Below are positions 41,748-50,296 of a DNA stretch of 64,000 nucleotides, piece by piece (the first letter of the stretch is position 1; the number at the start of each line of letters is the position of its first letter). The stretch covers positions 124,001 to 188,000 of the forward strand of contig JBBIUV010000015.1 of NCBI GenBank assembly GCA_037440065.1, written 5' to 3'. The position numbers and the translations under genes are program-made. The notes under the pieces were generated by a model that had not been told where the DNA came from, made no database searches, and worked only from the letters and a program-made list of their open reading frames with translations. Origin of the DNA: UBA1563 sp037440065. Lineage in GTDB: Bacteria; Bacteroidota; Ignavibacteria; Ignavibacteriales; Ignavibacteriaceae.

Positions 41748-43232
41748 TTACCGCAGAAGCGACATCTTGCGTGCGATATTTGTTTGGTCATTCGTAAGTC
41801 GATAAATATAAATCCCACTCGTTAACTCTGTTGCGGTAAATGTTTCTTTGTAGAATCCTGCTTGATATTCTTTGTTTGAAATTTCTTTTACTAGTTCGCC
41901 GAGTGAATTATATAAATCCAGTTTATATCTTCCTGTTTTCGAAATTGCAAATTCAATTGTTGTTGTTGGATTGAAAGGGTTGGGATAATTTTGATTAAGA
42001 TAAATACTTTTGGGGAGTTGATTATTTGTTTCTTCCATACCAACTGGAGCTGCAACAATAGTAATCCCAAATGTTGCAGAAGCACTGGCATTGGCAGTAT
42101 CTTTTGCTGTTAGTGTTACCATTATGGGAAAAACTTTTGCTTGAGTTGGTGTACCTGAAAAAGTCCGTGTATCTGGATTAAAGCTTAACCATGTTGGCAA
42201 AGTAGCACCACTACTCAATTTTGCAGAAAAGGTAAGGGTATTGTTTCCATCGTCATCATAAAATGTGCTGTCGGGAATGGTATAGTTGAATGAATGCCCC
42301 ACGGTATCTGATTGATTTTTAATTTGATTCTTTAAATAAGGTGTAAAATTGGTGTGTTTTAAACTATCAATTAGATTATCAATGCGAACCCAATGAACAT
42401 AGGTATCGGAATAATCCTGTTTAGTTCCCGTGGTATAAAACAAATATTGATTATCAGGTGAAACATAAGGTCCCCACATAGAAAGACCGAAGTTTATTTT
42501 TGAACCTAAACTTTTGGGATTAGTCCAACTCCCGTCACTTTTACGATAGCTAATTTGTAAACCCCCTTTAGCTAATATTAAATATGATTCATCTTTAGAA
42601 ACAAAAAAATCTAAATCATCCCCGCCAGAATTTACCGGTTGACCTAAGTTTACAGCAGAAGTGTCGGTACCATTTGTTAACAATTTGCACCAATCGTTGC
42701 CTCCGACGGTAGGATTTGAAATGGAAGAAATATAATACTGACCCTTATTCGAAACTTGTAAATAGTGTGCTGAATTAAGGTTTGATAAAAATCTTTGAGG
42801 GCTACTCCAGTCCAGACCATTTTTAATAGAAATAAATGTTTCATAAACTGCACTATTATTTACAATGTTAGCATTTTGAAAAAACATGGTATCGCCGGTG
42901 ATTGATAATGCAGGCGCCAGAAAACCGGGAAATAAATTAAATGGTCCATTCCATCTGTCGTCTGAATAACTATAATATTTAATCGTGTCACCGGCGGCAG
43001 GGTAGTAACTCCGCACTTCTGAATAGTAAATTTCTTTACCGTTATTAGAAATTGCGATTCTCTCGGCCGCAAATGATCCTTTATTTATTGAGAGGTTAAA
43101 AATTTGAGGAGTATTTCCGGGAGGAGTTTGTCCCAAATACAAACTATCGGTTGGAATTGCCTGTGCATATAACGACATCGATGAAATAATCATCGTTGAC
43201 ATTAAAAGTAAAAGTCGCGTAATTTTTTTCAT
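41748..43232 (-). CDS. Secreted PD40 propeller / Ig-like protein with type IX sorting domain, paralog
   Basis: The 494-aa protein shares with its neighbour the opening IPTDSLYLGQTPPGNTPQIF, the propeller, the Ig-like segment (LTFSAKLSSGATLPTWLSF) and the tail (LNQNYPNPFNPTTTIEFAIS, ending IARKMSLLR). The propeller blades are more divergent and some SPDG motifs have decayed. It is the first gene after the LytTR gene at 43462. The spacer between them contains a 20-bp-period direct repeat, so it may be a target of that regulator. Confidence 0.87.
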   Translation of the reverse strand: MKKITRLLLLMSTMIISSMSLYAQAIPTDSLYLGQTPPGNTPQIFNLSINKGSFAAERIAISNNGKEIYYSEVRSYYPAAGDTIKYYSYSDDRWNGPFNLFPGFLAPALSITGDTMFFQNANIVNNSAVYETFISIKNGLDWSSPQRFLSNLNSAHYLQVSNKGQYYISSISNPTVGGNDWCKLLTNGTDTSAVNLGQPVNSGGDDLDFFVSKDESYLILAKGGLQISYRKSDGSWTNPKSLGSKINFGLSMWGPYVSPDNQYLFYTTGTKQDYSDTYVHWVRIDNLIDSLKHTNFTPYLKNQIKNQSDTVGHSFNYTIPDSTFYDDDGNNTLTFSAKLSSGATLPTWLSFNPDTRTFSGTPTQAKVFPIMVTLTAKDTANASASATFGITIVAAPVGMEETNNQLPKSIYLNQNYPNPFNPTTTIEFAISKTGRYKLDLYNSLGELVKEISNKEYQAGFYKETFTATELTSGIYIYRLTNDQTNIARKMSLLR

Positions 43233-43356
43233 ATAGAGCTCCAGCTAAAGAATTTTGTTCTTTAATCGATAGATTAATTTTCATTTATTAAAAGAAATGA
43301 CTAAAAAACAATGCAAAATTAAATAGCGATAGAGTACGCTATGATAAATCCTTGCA

Positions 43357-43386
43357 AACTGCACCAGGACTTTGTGAAGTGCACGA
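43357..43386. repeat. 20-bp-period direct repeat upstream of the PD40 gene cluster
   Basis: AACTGCACCA (43357-43366) recurs as AAGTGCACGA (43377-43386), 8 of 10 bases identical at a 20-bp period. It lies between the LytTR gene and the secreted protein gene at 43232. Two-turn direct repeats are the known form of LytTR binding sites, so this is a candidate operator. Confidence 0.5.
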
Positions 43387-43461
43387 ATAAAGTAAATAAC
43401 TCGGAATTATTTAGCATTGAAAATGCTTAACCGCACAAGATGTGTTACAAAGAGCGGGAGA

Positions 43462-44190
43462 TCAATTATTTATATTGGAATAATTGAACGCTAGACCTAA
43501 AATTGATCTAAGCTTATTTATCACTTTACGGCTAACTGGCAAGCAGTCGCCGCTTTTTAAAACAACACGATATCGTCCACCACCGAGGGTTTGAATTGCT
43601 TCGATTGTTTCTATGTTAACAATATACGATTTATGAATGCGGAAATAGTTCGATGGTAATAAGGGAACAAGCTGCTTAATAGGTTTATCGTAAATTGCGG
43701 AATGTCCATCTTTCAAATGCAGCTCTACATAAATGTTTGCAGATTTGAAATACCGAATTTCTTCAATGGGAATAACACGAATTTCAAATCCTTTTTTTAC
43801 TGAAAGATATTTTATCGCGTGTCCATCCAACGCGTGACTTGACTTTAGTCGTTGGAAAGCTGCTTGTAATCTTTCCAAGTTGTAAGGTTTTGCAATAAAA
43901 TCCAGAACACCGTACTCAAATGCTTCTATTGCGCGGTTGATGTTTGCAGAAATAACTATGGTATGGAACGACTTACTTACCACTTGTTTTAGGATTTGAA
44001 ATCCATCCTTCGCGTTAAGATTTAAGTCTAACATTAAAACATCAATTGCCTTTTCATTGAGGTACAAGAGTGCGTTCCCCAGTGTGGTTTCTATATGGAT
44101 GGAAGTTATCTCTTTTCCAAGAATTTGTTTGACGAGTAATTCTATATCTTCTGCGGTAGGACGCTCATCTTCAACAATAAGGATACGCAT
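43462..44190 (-). CDS. LytTR-family response regulator
   Basis: The 242-aa protein has a receiver with Asp55 in VLMLDLNLNAKDGF and the DFIAKPY switch lysine. The LytTR domain contains KYLSVKKGFEIRVIPIEEI, YFRIHKSYIVNIETIEAI and the PVSRKVI end. Its start codon overlaps the stop of the preceding kinase gene by 1 bp (ATGCGT after the kinase TAA), so the two are coupled. A candidate binding repeat lies about 75 bp beyond its stop codon, upstream of the PD40 genes. Confidence 0.93.
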   Translation of the reverse strand: MRILIVEDERPTAEDIELLVKQILGKEITSIHIETTLGNALLYLNEKAIDVLMLDLNLNAKDGFQILKQVVSKSFHTIVISANINRAIEAFEYGVLDFIAKPYNLERLQAAFQRLKSSHALDGHAIKYLSVKKGFEIRVIPIEEIRYFKSANIYVELHLKDGHSAIYDKPIKQLVPLLPSNYFRIHKSYIVNIETIEAIQTLGGGRYRVVLKSGDCLPVSRKVINKLRSILGLAFNYSNINN

Positions 44191-45917
44191 TATTTGTCCC
44201 TAATTTCAATAATCGTTTCCCATCCACGTTCTTCTCTTTGCGATTTCAGTTCCCACCGCTCAGGATAATTTTCCTCCAATCGACTTTTAATATAGCGCAA
44301 TCCAAAACCGCTTGATCCCTTCTGTTCATCACTTAAAAAGTCACCGTCATTTGAAAGAATGAATTGAACACTATTCGTATTCTTTTTTCGCTCCAAAGCA
44401 AAAGTGCCTTGCAATTTATTTTCGTATCCGTGAGTGAGCCCATTCTCAATAAGTGTATGAAATATCATTGGAGGCACATTCTCTTCTTCAAGAATGTTAA
44501 TCGTTTCCAATTTATAATCCGCTCCTTTACGATAGTTCATTATCTTCAGATGTGCTTTGCATAAATCAATTTCTTGTCGGACAGGAATCTGTTTAAGTGA
44601 AGAAACTTGTGTAATCATCCTAAATTCATCAGCTAATGTTTCAATAAGCTTTATCGCTGAATTTGGATCTTTCCTTAACCATACAATTATAGATGTTAAG
44701 GTATTTAAAAGGAAATGTGGATTAATATTCTTCTTTAATAATTCATTTTCTAAATGCGCTGATTTTAGCAGAGCTTCTTTTTCAGCAGATTCTTTTCTTG
44801 CAAATTGTCTTGCAGTAGAAATACTTGTACAGATAACCATGGTCGTTGCTAAACCGGCAAAGGCAAAATTGAAAAAATACGCAGCCCAGGCAACTATAAG
44901 CCCAATGGAAATAATTATACTTTCTTCCCTTCTTTTATACAGTGCCCACAAAGTAATTATACTACTTAAAATTAATACAGTTGGAGGCATTACTTCAAAG
45001 ATGTTGACGATGTTTGAAAAAAATATGAAAATGATCAGATCTATTGCAATAATGGCCGAAATAATTTTTTTAGAAAACGAAAACACGTAAATAAAAAATA
45101 CCGGGAAGAGAGCTGTAAATAAAAGGGTAATTACCTGCCAGGTAAATAATTCCCAATGTACAAAAGTTGTAGGGACTGTGAAGAAGTTGGGAACCACCAT
45201 AATTCCTGAATCGACTATTACCAATAGACAAATCAAACTAAATAAAAGATGTTCGGGTCTTCTCTTTCTTGTAAAAAAGAGGGAGAGATTAAATAGAAAG
45301 GGAATAAATAGAATTCCTATGATGAAAAACGCCTGATAATTTGATTGATAAATTTCCTCCAGTATGCTATCATATTGACCGATTAAAATTCCACCATAAA
45401 ACCAACGCCATGAGGTAAAATCAGAGTAATTTGATAATCTAATAGTGATTGTATGTTTCCCGAATTCAACCATGCTTTTTTGCAAAGGGAGATTAAAATT
45501 ATATGAACCGGCTTTTTCATCTGTTTTACTAATTCCGATACTTCCATTTTGCCCAATCTTTATTCCATCCCAATAAATTTCATATGCAGTAAAAATATTG
45601 ATTGGAAATAATCCCCATATAGTTTTTTCATCGATGCTATCTTTAATAACAATCTCTGTTTTTAAAAACCAATTTCCCTCAGCATATTTTTTGTTCTCTA
45701 AAGAGAGATCTAATGGTTTCCAAGCTGTGGAGTCGGGATAGTGGTGAATTTCTCTTGGTGCCGTATCTTTTGCAATTAGCCAATACTGCAAAACTATCGA
45801 TTTGTCTTTTGAAGAAATGATATTGGAATGTGGTTCGGAAAAAATATTCGTACTTCCGACTAAAATCAGAAACAACAGAGTCCATTGAACCGATAAATGA
45901 TGATTAAATCTTTTCAT
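44190..45917 (-). CDS. Membrane sensor kinase with N-terminal sensory domain and seven-helix region
   Basis: The start is set at the ATG at 45917, which gives a signal peptide (MKRFNHHLSVQWTLLFLILV); an in-frame ATG at 45965 adds an unlikely extension. After a periplasmic beta-sandwich, which resembles 7TMR-DISM extracellular or galactose-binding domains (WFLKTEIVIKDSIDEK, HTITIRLSNYSDF), there are about seven membrane helices (about residues 190-375). A LytS-type His_kinase domain follows, with NINPHFLLNTLTSIIVWL as the phospho-acceptor box and PPMIFHTLIENGLTHG in the ATPase. A carbohydrate or other small extracellular ligand is a reasonable guess only. Confidence 0.88.
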   Translation of the reverse strand: MKRFNHHLSVQWTLLFLILVGSTNIFSEPHSNIISSKDKSIVLQYWLIAKDTAPREIHHYPDSTAWKPLDLSLENKKYAEGNWFLKTEIVIKDSIDEKTIWGLFPINIFTAYEIYWDGIKIGQNGSIGISKTDEKAGSYNFNLPLQKSMVEFGKHTITIRLSNYSDFTSWRWFYGGILIGQYDSILEEIYQSNYQAFFIIGILFIPFLFNLSLFFTRKRRPEHLLFSLICLLVIVDSGIMVVPNFFTVPTTFVHWELFTWQVITLLFTALFPVFFIYVFSFSKKIISAIIAIDLIIFIFFSNIVNIFEVMPPTVLILSSIITLWALYKRREESIIISIGLIVAWAAYFFNFAFAGLATTMVICTSISTARQFARKESAEKEALLKSAHLENELLKKNINPHFLLNTLTSIIVWLRKDPNSAIKLIETLADEFRMITQVSSLKQIPVRQEIDLCKAHLKIMNYRKGADYKLETINILEEENVPPMIFHTLIENGLTHGYENKLQGTFALERKKNTNSVQFILSNDGDFLSDEQKGSSGFGLRYIKSRLEENYPERWELKSQREERGWETIIEIRDK

Positions 45918-46413
45918 AATAGTAAGATTAATGTTATAGAATCTCTCTACAAATATTTTCTTCATATTAAAATTAGATAAAAAGATTTAGGGAAACAAAA
46001 TGCTTATTCCAACTTTGATATTTAAAAGCGCTGGAACTTATCAATGAAAAAGTTAATTATTTAAGTATAAAGATAAAGCTGAGTTCGTTGAATTTTACTT
46101 TAACCGGAGTGTCAAATTAGCTTTTATTTAATTGAAAGAGTTTGAAAATTCATTCAGTTATTTGTTTCAGGAAAATCATTCATCAATAGTTAATTTAAAA
46201 TAGAAGTAAGAAACCACTTTCTGGAAAGGGTAAATTGTTTTTGCTAAAGATAGGCTGTTGAAGCCAAAACCTTTCGTCGCACAAAAAAACCTCTTATCGC
46301 AAAGAGAGGAATTTCATTAAAAAATAACTTAAATTTATAATGTAATATGTTCTCGCTTTAGATATTTAAATATTCTATTTATTCCACAACAAGATAATTC
46401 GGTAACATATTTT
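45918..46413. other. Intergenic region between two divergent LytS-type operons
   Basis: This stretch of almost 500 bp has no credible coding region. It holds the 20-bp-period direct repeat at 46269-46300 and a weak hairpin (CCTCT with AGAGG at 46290-46309). The remainder is A+T-rich and presumably contains both promoters, but I see no convincing -7 element. Confidence 0.5.
46269..46300 (+). promoter_or_regulatory. 20-bp-period direct repeat, candidate LytTR operator upstream of the third kinase
   Basis: ACCTTTCGTCGC (46269-46280) and ACCTCTTATCGC (46289-46300) repeat at exactly 20 bp. The second copy differs by one base from ACCACTTATCGC at 48277-48288, upstream of the secreted protein gene that follows this kinase/regulator pair. 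The arrangement suggests autoregulation. Confidence 0.65.
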
Positions 46414-47499
46414 ATGTACAAGCAAATGGCATTGATCAAAGACTTGTCCTCCAACAAAGAAAAAACTTTTTGGTTTTTGCAAATCTCCGGTTGGACGTTA
46501 TTCTATTTTCAGCACGTCTTTGTCTTTAGTGGTATAATTGATTTTACATTCAACAGTCTTCTAAACAAAACTATAACATGGGCGGTAGGATTCACGATTT
46601 CGATACTCCTTCGTTACCGTTTAAAAAAAATAAACTTCCTTGAATACTCTTTTATCTCTCTTTCTATAATAATTTTTGTTTCTTCTTTCGTCTGTTCAAT
46701 AATCTGGGAAGGAGCCTCCATCATTATTTTTGAATTTGTTCAGTCACTAAAAATAGAATTAAAAGATGTTACCTTCTGGACAATAGTTGTAGGTGTGTTC
46801 AGAAATAATGTTGTTTTTATCGGGTGGAGCGGATTGTATTTCGGAATAAAGTTTTGGATGGAATGGGTTTTGCAAAAAGAAAAAACGGACAACGCTTTAA
46901 CCCTAGCGCATAACGCTGAATATGAAATGCTAAGGTATCAATTGAATCCCCATTTCCTTTTTAATACATTAAGTTCTTTGCGTGCTTTAACTTCAGAAGA
47001 AAATGTAAAAGCAAAAGAAATAATCACGAAAATTTCCGAATTTCTTCGTTATACCTTGATAACAAGCGGAAATAACGAAGTCTTACTTATTAATGAAATT
47101 GAAGTTATAAAAAATTATCTTGATATTGAGAAGGTAAGATTTGAAGATGAATTGTTGGTGGAATTTGACGTCGATAAAGATGCGGAAATGAGTTCGATTC
47201 CGATTTTTCTCATTCATCCTTTAGTGGAGAATGCCATAAAACATGGAATGCAGACCTCCCCAATACCTTTAAAAATTGTAATCACCGCTAAAATTATCGA
47301 CGGTATTTTATATGTTAGTGTTTACAACACCGGAAAATGGATCGAAAGAGGAGCAAAAACCTCAACAGGTAAGGGGCTTGAAAATATTAAAAAAAGATTG
47401 GAGATATTTTCTCCGGCGCATCATACCTTTGATGTAATAAAAAATGATGACTCTGTTCAAGTGAAATTATCTCTCAAAACAAGAATTAGTAAACTTTAA
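46414..47499 (+). CDS. LytS-like membrane sensor histidine kinase
   Basis: The 361-aa protein has four hydrophobic segments in the first 165 residues (for example TITWAVGFTISILL and YSFISLSIIIFVSSFVCSII) and no large external domain. The His_kinase box RYQLNPHFLFNTLSSLRAL holds the phospho-acceptor histidine. The ATPase part contains IFLIHPLVENAIKHGM and TGKGLENIKKRLE. Both the ATG at 46414 and one at 46426 are possible starts. It is followed after 1 bp by a LytTR regulator gene. Confidence 0.92.
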   Translation: MYKQMALIKDLSSNKEKTFWFLQISGWTLFYFQHVFVFSGIIDFTFNSLLNKTITWAVGFTISILLRYRLKKINFLEYSFISLSIIIFVSSFVCSIIWEGASIIIFEFVQSLKIELKDVTFWTIVVGVFRNNVVFIGWSGLYFGIKFWMEWVLQKEKTDNALTLAHNAEYEMLRYQLNPHFLFNTLSSLRALTSEENVKAKEIITKISEFLRYTLITSGNNEVLLINEIEVIKNYLDIEKVRFEDELLVEFDVDKDAEMSSIPIFLIHPLVENAIKHGMQTSPIPLKIVITAKIIDGILYVSVYNTGKWIERGAKTSTGKGLENIKKRLEIFSPAHHTFDVIKNDDSVQVKLSLKTRISKL

Positions 47500-47500
47500 G

Positions 47501-48226
47501 ATGATACCAAAATACAAAGCAATCATTGTAGATGATGAAAAACTTGCCAGACTTGACTTGCGCAATGTTCTGAGTACGTTTGAAGAGATTGAAATAATTG
47601 GAGAAGCCAACAATGTAAGTTCGGCTGAACAACTAATTAATAAATTGCATCCTAATCTTGTATTTCTTGATATTCAATTAAGAGGCGAATCGGGATTTGA
47701 CTTACTTAATAAAATAGATTCAGAATTGGATTTTGTGTTTGTAACTGCGTATGACAAATATGCCATCAGAGCTTTTGAGGTGAATGCCCATGATTATTTG
47801 CTGAAACCTGTTAGTCCGGAAAGAATGCAAAACACAATTAAGAAATTAGCTCACGAATCCGAAAAAGAAATAACAAACTTTCGCCGCTTAAATTATGATG
47901 ATGTCATTTTCCTGATGTTGAACAACCGTTACCGTTTTCTAAGAATAGATACTATCCTAGCAATAACATCGGACGCAGATTATTCATACGTTTATACAAT
48001 TGACAAAAAACATTCTATCACAAGGAAAACAATGAAGGAATGGGAACAACGGTTGCCGGAAAACCATTTTTGCAGAATTCATAGAGAAACAATTGTTAAT
48101 TTGGATTATGTAACTAAATTAGAAAACTCGTTTTCCAATTCATACCAGGTATATTTGGACGGATTTGAGAAACCGCTGCTGATGAGCAGGAGATACGCTG
48201 CTAGAATAAAGGAAAGGTTTGTATAA
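47501..48226 (+). CDS. LytTR-family response regulator
   Basis: The 241-aa protein has a receiver with Asp57 (LVFLDIQLRGESGF), TAYDKYAIRAF and DYLLKPV. The LytTR domain contains YRFLRIDTILAITSDADYSY, FCRIHRETIVNLDYVTKL and LMSRRYAARIKERF. It is translated right after the kinase. Candidate binding repeats lie upstream of its own operon (46269-46300) and directly downstream, upstream of the secreted protein gene (48257-48288). Confidence 0.94.
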   Translation: MIPKYKAIIVDDEKLARLDLRNVLSTFEEIEIIGEANNVSSAEQLINKLHPNLVFLDIQLRGESGFDLLNKIDSELDFVFVTAYDKYAIRAFEVNAHDYLLKPVSPERMQNTIKKLAHESEKEITNFRRLNYDDVIFLMLNNRYRFLRIDTILAITSDADYSYVYTIDKKHSITRKTMKEWEQRLPENHFCRIHRETIVNLDYVTKLENSFSNSYQVYLDGFEKPLLMSRRYAARIKERFV

Positions 48227-48256
48227 CTAAATTCCAATAGGTGGTCAAATTATTTT

Positions 48257-48288
48257 ACCACTTTTCGCAGCTATTTACCACTTATCGC
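48257..48288 (+). promoter_or_regulatory. 20-bp-period direct repeat, candidate LytTR operator upstream of the duplicated secreted protein
   Basis: ACCACTTTTCGC (48257-48268) and ACCACTTATCGC (48277-48288) are 11/12 identical at a 20-bp period. They match the pair at 46269-46300. They lie about 30 bp after the regulator stop and about 170 bp before the secreted protein start. Confidence 0.7.
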
Positions 48289-48461
48289 TTTTGGGTTCTA
48301 AAGCTAAATTTCTTTCTCTAAGTTCATGATGGAATATCCTGTAAAAATTATTTCATCATTCTTGTTCTATCAGATTAAGTGAAGTCTTTAGGTCGTTAGT
48401 AAAATAAAGATACAGCAAAAGAAGAATAAATACATTCATTAATTAATCTAAGAGGTATGTT

Positions 48462-50177
48462 ATGAAAAAAATAATTACTTTTCTCGGAATTTTACTCTAT
48501 TTAGGTTCAGGAATTTCCTCTGCTCAGACAGTAATATTCACAGAGAACTTCGAATCGGGTTCAGCAGATGCATCGTGGGCAACGTATTATAAAAACGAAG
48601 ATAAACTTGTTGCCAAACCAATGGCCAACGCCCCCCAAGCTCTTGCCACCGGCGGAAACTATGTTGGATTACTTCAAGACCTGGATGGTACTTACACCGG
48701 ATCTGCAGTAGCAACAGGTGGAGACCTTTCATTAAAAGATTATTCCATCGAAGCTGATGTTTATTGCTATGTAAACCAATCTCTTTCAGCCTACTCCGGC
48801 TTGGTTGTTTATGCCGATAGTTCTAAAAAAGATTTTTATAAAATGCGTGTAGATTTTGATGGCAGCAATCGTATTAATTTCTCGGGTCTTAAATCAGACC
48901 CAAATACATTTTTGCCGGTATATAACAAAGATTTCAAAGGAACCGAGAATGTTGGACTATTTCCAACAGCTGACGGTTGGTATAAATTGAAGATAGAAGT
49001 CCGCACAATAAATGACTCGACGGTAAAATTCTGGTGTTATTTCAACAATCAACTGTTAACTGGATGTCCAATTGAGCGCGTATATAAGGGAGCAAATACA
49101 GCAGGTGGTTTTGGATTGTATTCATTTCAACAAGGTGCAACCGGACTTGCAGCTTACTTTGACAATATTGTAGTTACTCAGCTTCCTCCACTGAATCCTC
49201 CCACAACAGTAATTTTTACAGAGAACTTCGAATCAGGTTCAGCAGATGCATCATGGGCGACGTATTATAAAAACGAAGATAAACTTGTTGCCAAACCAAT
49301 GGCCAACGCCCCCCAAGCTCTTGCCACCGGCGGAAACTATGTTGGATTACTTCAAGACCTGGATGGTACTTACACCGGATCTGCAGTAGCAACAGGTGGA
49401 GACCTTTCATTAAAAGATTATTCCATCGAAGCTGATGTTTATTGCTATGTAAACCAATCTCTTTCAGCCTACTCCGGCTTGGTTGTTTATGCCGATAGTT
49501 CTAAAAAAGATTTTTATAAAATGCGTGTAGATTTTGATGGCAGCAATCGTATTAATTTCTCGGGTCTTAAATCAGACCCAAATACATTTTTGCCGGTATA
49601 TAACAAAGATTTCAAAGGAACCGAGAATGTTGGACTATTTCCAACAGCTGACGGTTGGTATAAATTGAAGATAGAAGTCCGCACAATAAATGACTCGACG
49701 GTAAAATTCTGGTGTTATTTCAACAATCAACTGTTAACTGGATGTCCAATTGAGCGCGTATATAAGGGAGCAAATACAGCAGGTGGTTTTGGATTGTATT
49801 CATTTCAACAAGGTGCAACTGGACTTGCAGCTTACTTTGACAATATCGTCGTTACACAACTTGCTCCACTTGCTGTTGAAGATGAAGCGCCGGTTCCAGT
49901 AGAATATATTTTACAACAAAATTATCCCAATCCTTTTAATCCGAGCACAACAATAAATTATAATCTTCCCGCAAGTGGTGTAGTTTATTTAAGCGTTTAC
50001 GATTTATTGGGAAGAGAAATTGCAACGTTAGTTTCTACCGAACAATCAGCTGGACCGCATAGCACAACTTGGAACGGTAAAAACAATTCCGGGAACACGG
50101 TTCCTTCAGGCGTTTATCTCTATTCATTGATTTCTGGAAATTATAAGAATACAAGGAAAATGATCTTAATGAAATAA
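48462..50177 (+). CDS. Secreted protein with two near-identical LamG-like domains and type IX sorting domain
   Basis: The 571-aa protein has a signal peptide (MKKIITFLGILLYLGSGISSA). Two 222-residue copies follow of a beta-jelly-roll domain starting VIFTENFESGSADASWATYY, with YSIEADVYCYVNQSLSAYSG and GWYKLKIEVRTIND inside; they resemble LamG/concanavalin-type or DUF1080-like carbohydrate-binding folds. The tail is a T9SS sorting domain (LQQNYPNPFNPSTTINYNLP, ending TRKMILMK). The two copies are almost identical in DNA, so the duplication is recent or maintained by conversion. It follows a kinase/LytTR pair and its repeats, and precedes a TonB receptor gene. Binding of a polysaccharide is a reasonable guess. 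Confidence 0.9.
   Translation: MKKIITFLGILLYLGSGISSAQTVIFTENFESGSADASWATYYKNEDKLVAKPMANAPQALATGGNYVGLLQDLDGTYTGSAVATGGDLSLKDYSIEADVYCYVNQSLSAYSGLVVYADSSKKDFYKMRVDFDGSNRINFSGLKSDPNTFLPVYNKDFKGTENVGLFPTADGWYKLKIEVRTINDSTVKFWCYFNNQLLTGCPIERVYKGANTAGGFGLYSFQQGATGLAAYFDNIVVTQLPPLNPPTTVIFTENFESGSADASWATYYKNEDKLVAKPMANAPQALATGGNYVGLLQDLDGTYTGSAVATGGDLSLKDYSIEADVYCYVNQSLSAYSGLVVYADSSKKDFYKMRVDFDGSNRINFSGLKSDPNTFLPVYNKDFKGTENVGLFPTADGWYKLKIEVRTINDSTVKFWCYFNNQLLTGCPIERVYKGANTAGGFGLYSFQQGATGLAAYFDNIVVTQLAPLAVEDEAPVPVEYILQQNYPNPFNPSTTINYNLPASGVVYLSVYDLLGREIATLVSTEQSAGPHSTTWNGKNNSGNTVPSGVYLYSLISGNYKNTRKMILMK
48528..49871 (+). repeat. Tandem 666-bp duplication (678-bp period) within the secreted protein gene
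   Basis: Copy 1 covers about 48528-49193 and copy 2 about 49206-49871. Apart from a few changes in the first 60 bp and last 40 bp the copies look identical over roughly 560 bp, including synonymous positions. The period of 678 bp is 226 codons, so the reading frame is kept. Confidence 0.95.
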
Positions 50178-50193
50178 GGTTTTAGTTCAACTT

Positions 50194-50248
50194 TTAAAGA
50201 TCTGTTATTTGCGTTGTGTGTTAGTTGTTTAAAGTAACAGATCTTTAA
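50194..50248 (+). terminator. Long hairpin between secreted protein and TonB receptor genes
   Basis: TTAAAGATCTGTTA (50194-50207) pairs perfectly with TAACAGATCTTTAA (50235-50248) across a 27-nt loop, followed by TATTTTC. It lies 17 nt after the stop and about 50 nt before the receptor start, so it may terminate or attenuate transcription. Confidence 0.65.
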
Positions 50249-50296
50249 TATTTTCAACATGATATTAACAAATTAGTATTTAAGGGAGGATTCCCC

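Noticed and set aside
44557..45090. A 177-codon plus-strand frame opposite the sensor kinase gene
   Set aside because: It lies wholly antisense to a clear kinase gene, has no ribosome binding site and shows no recognisable sequence.
48528..49871. CRISPR array or transposon duplication
   Set aside because: There are only two long in-frame copies inside one coding region, without spacers, terminal inverted repeats or a transposase gene.
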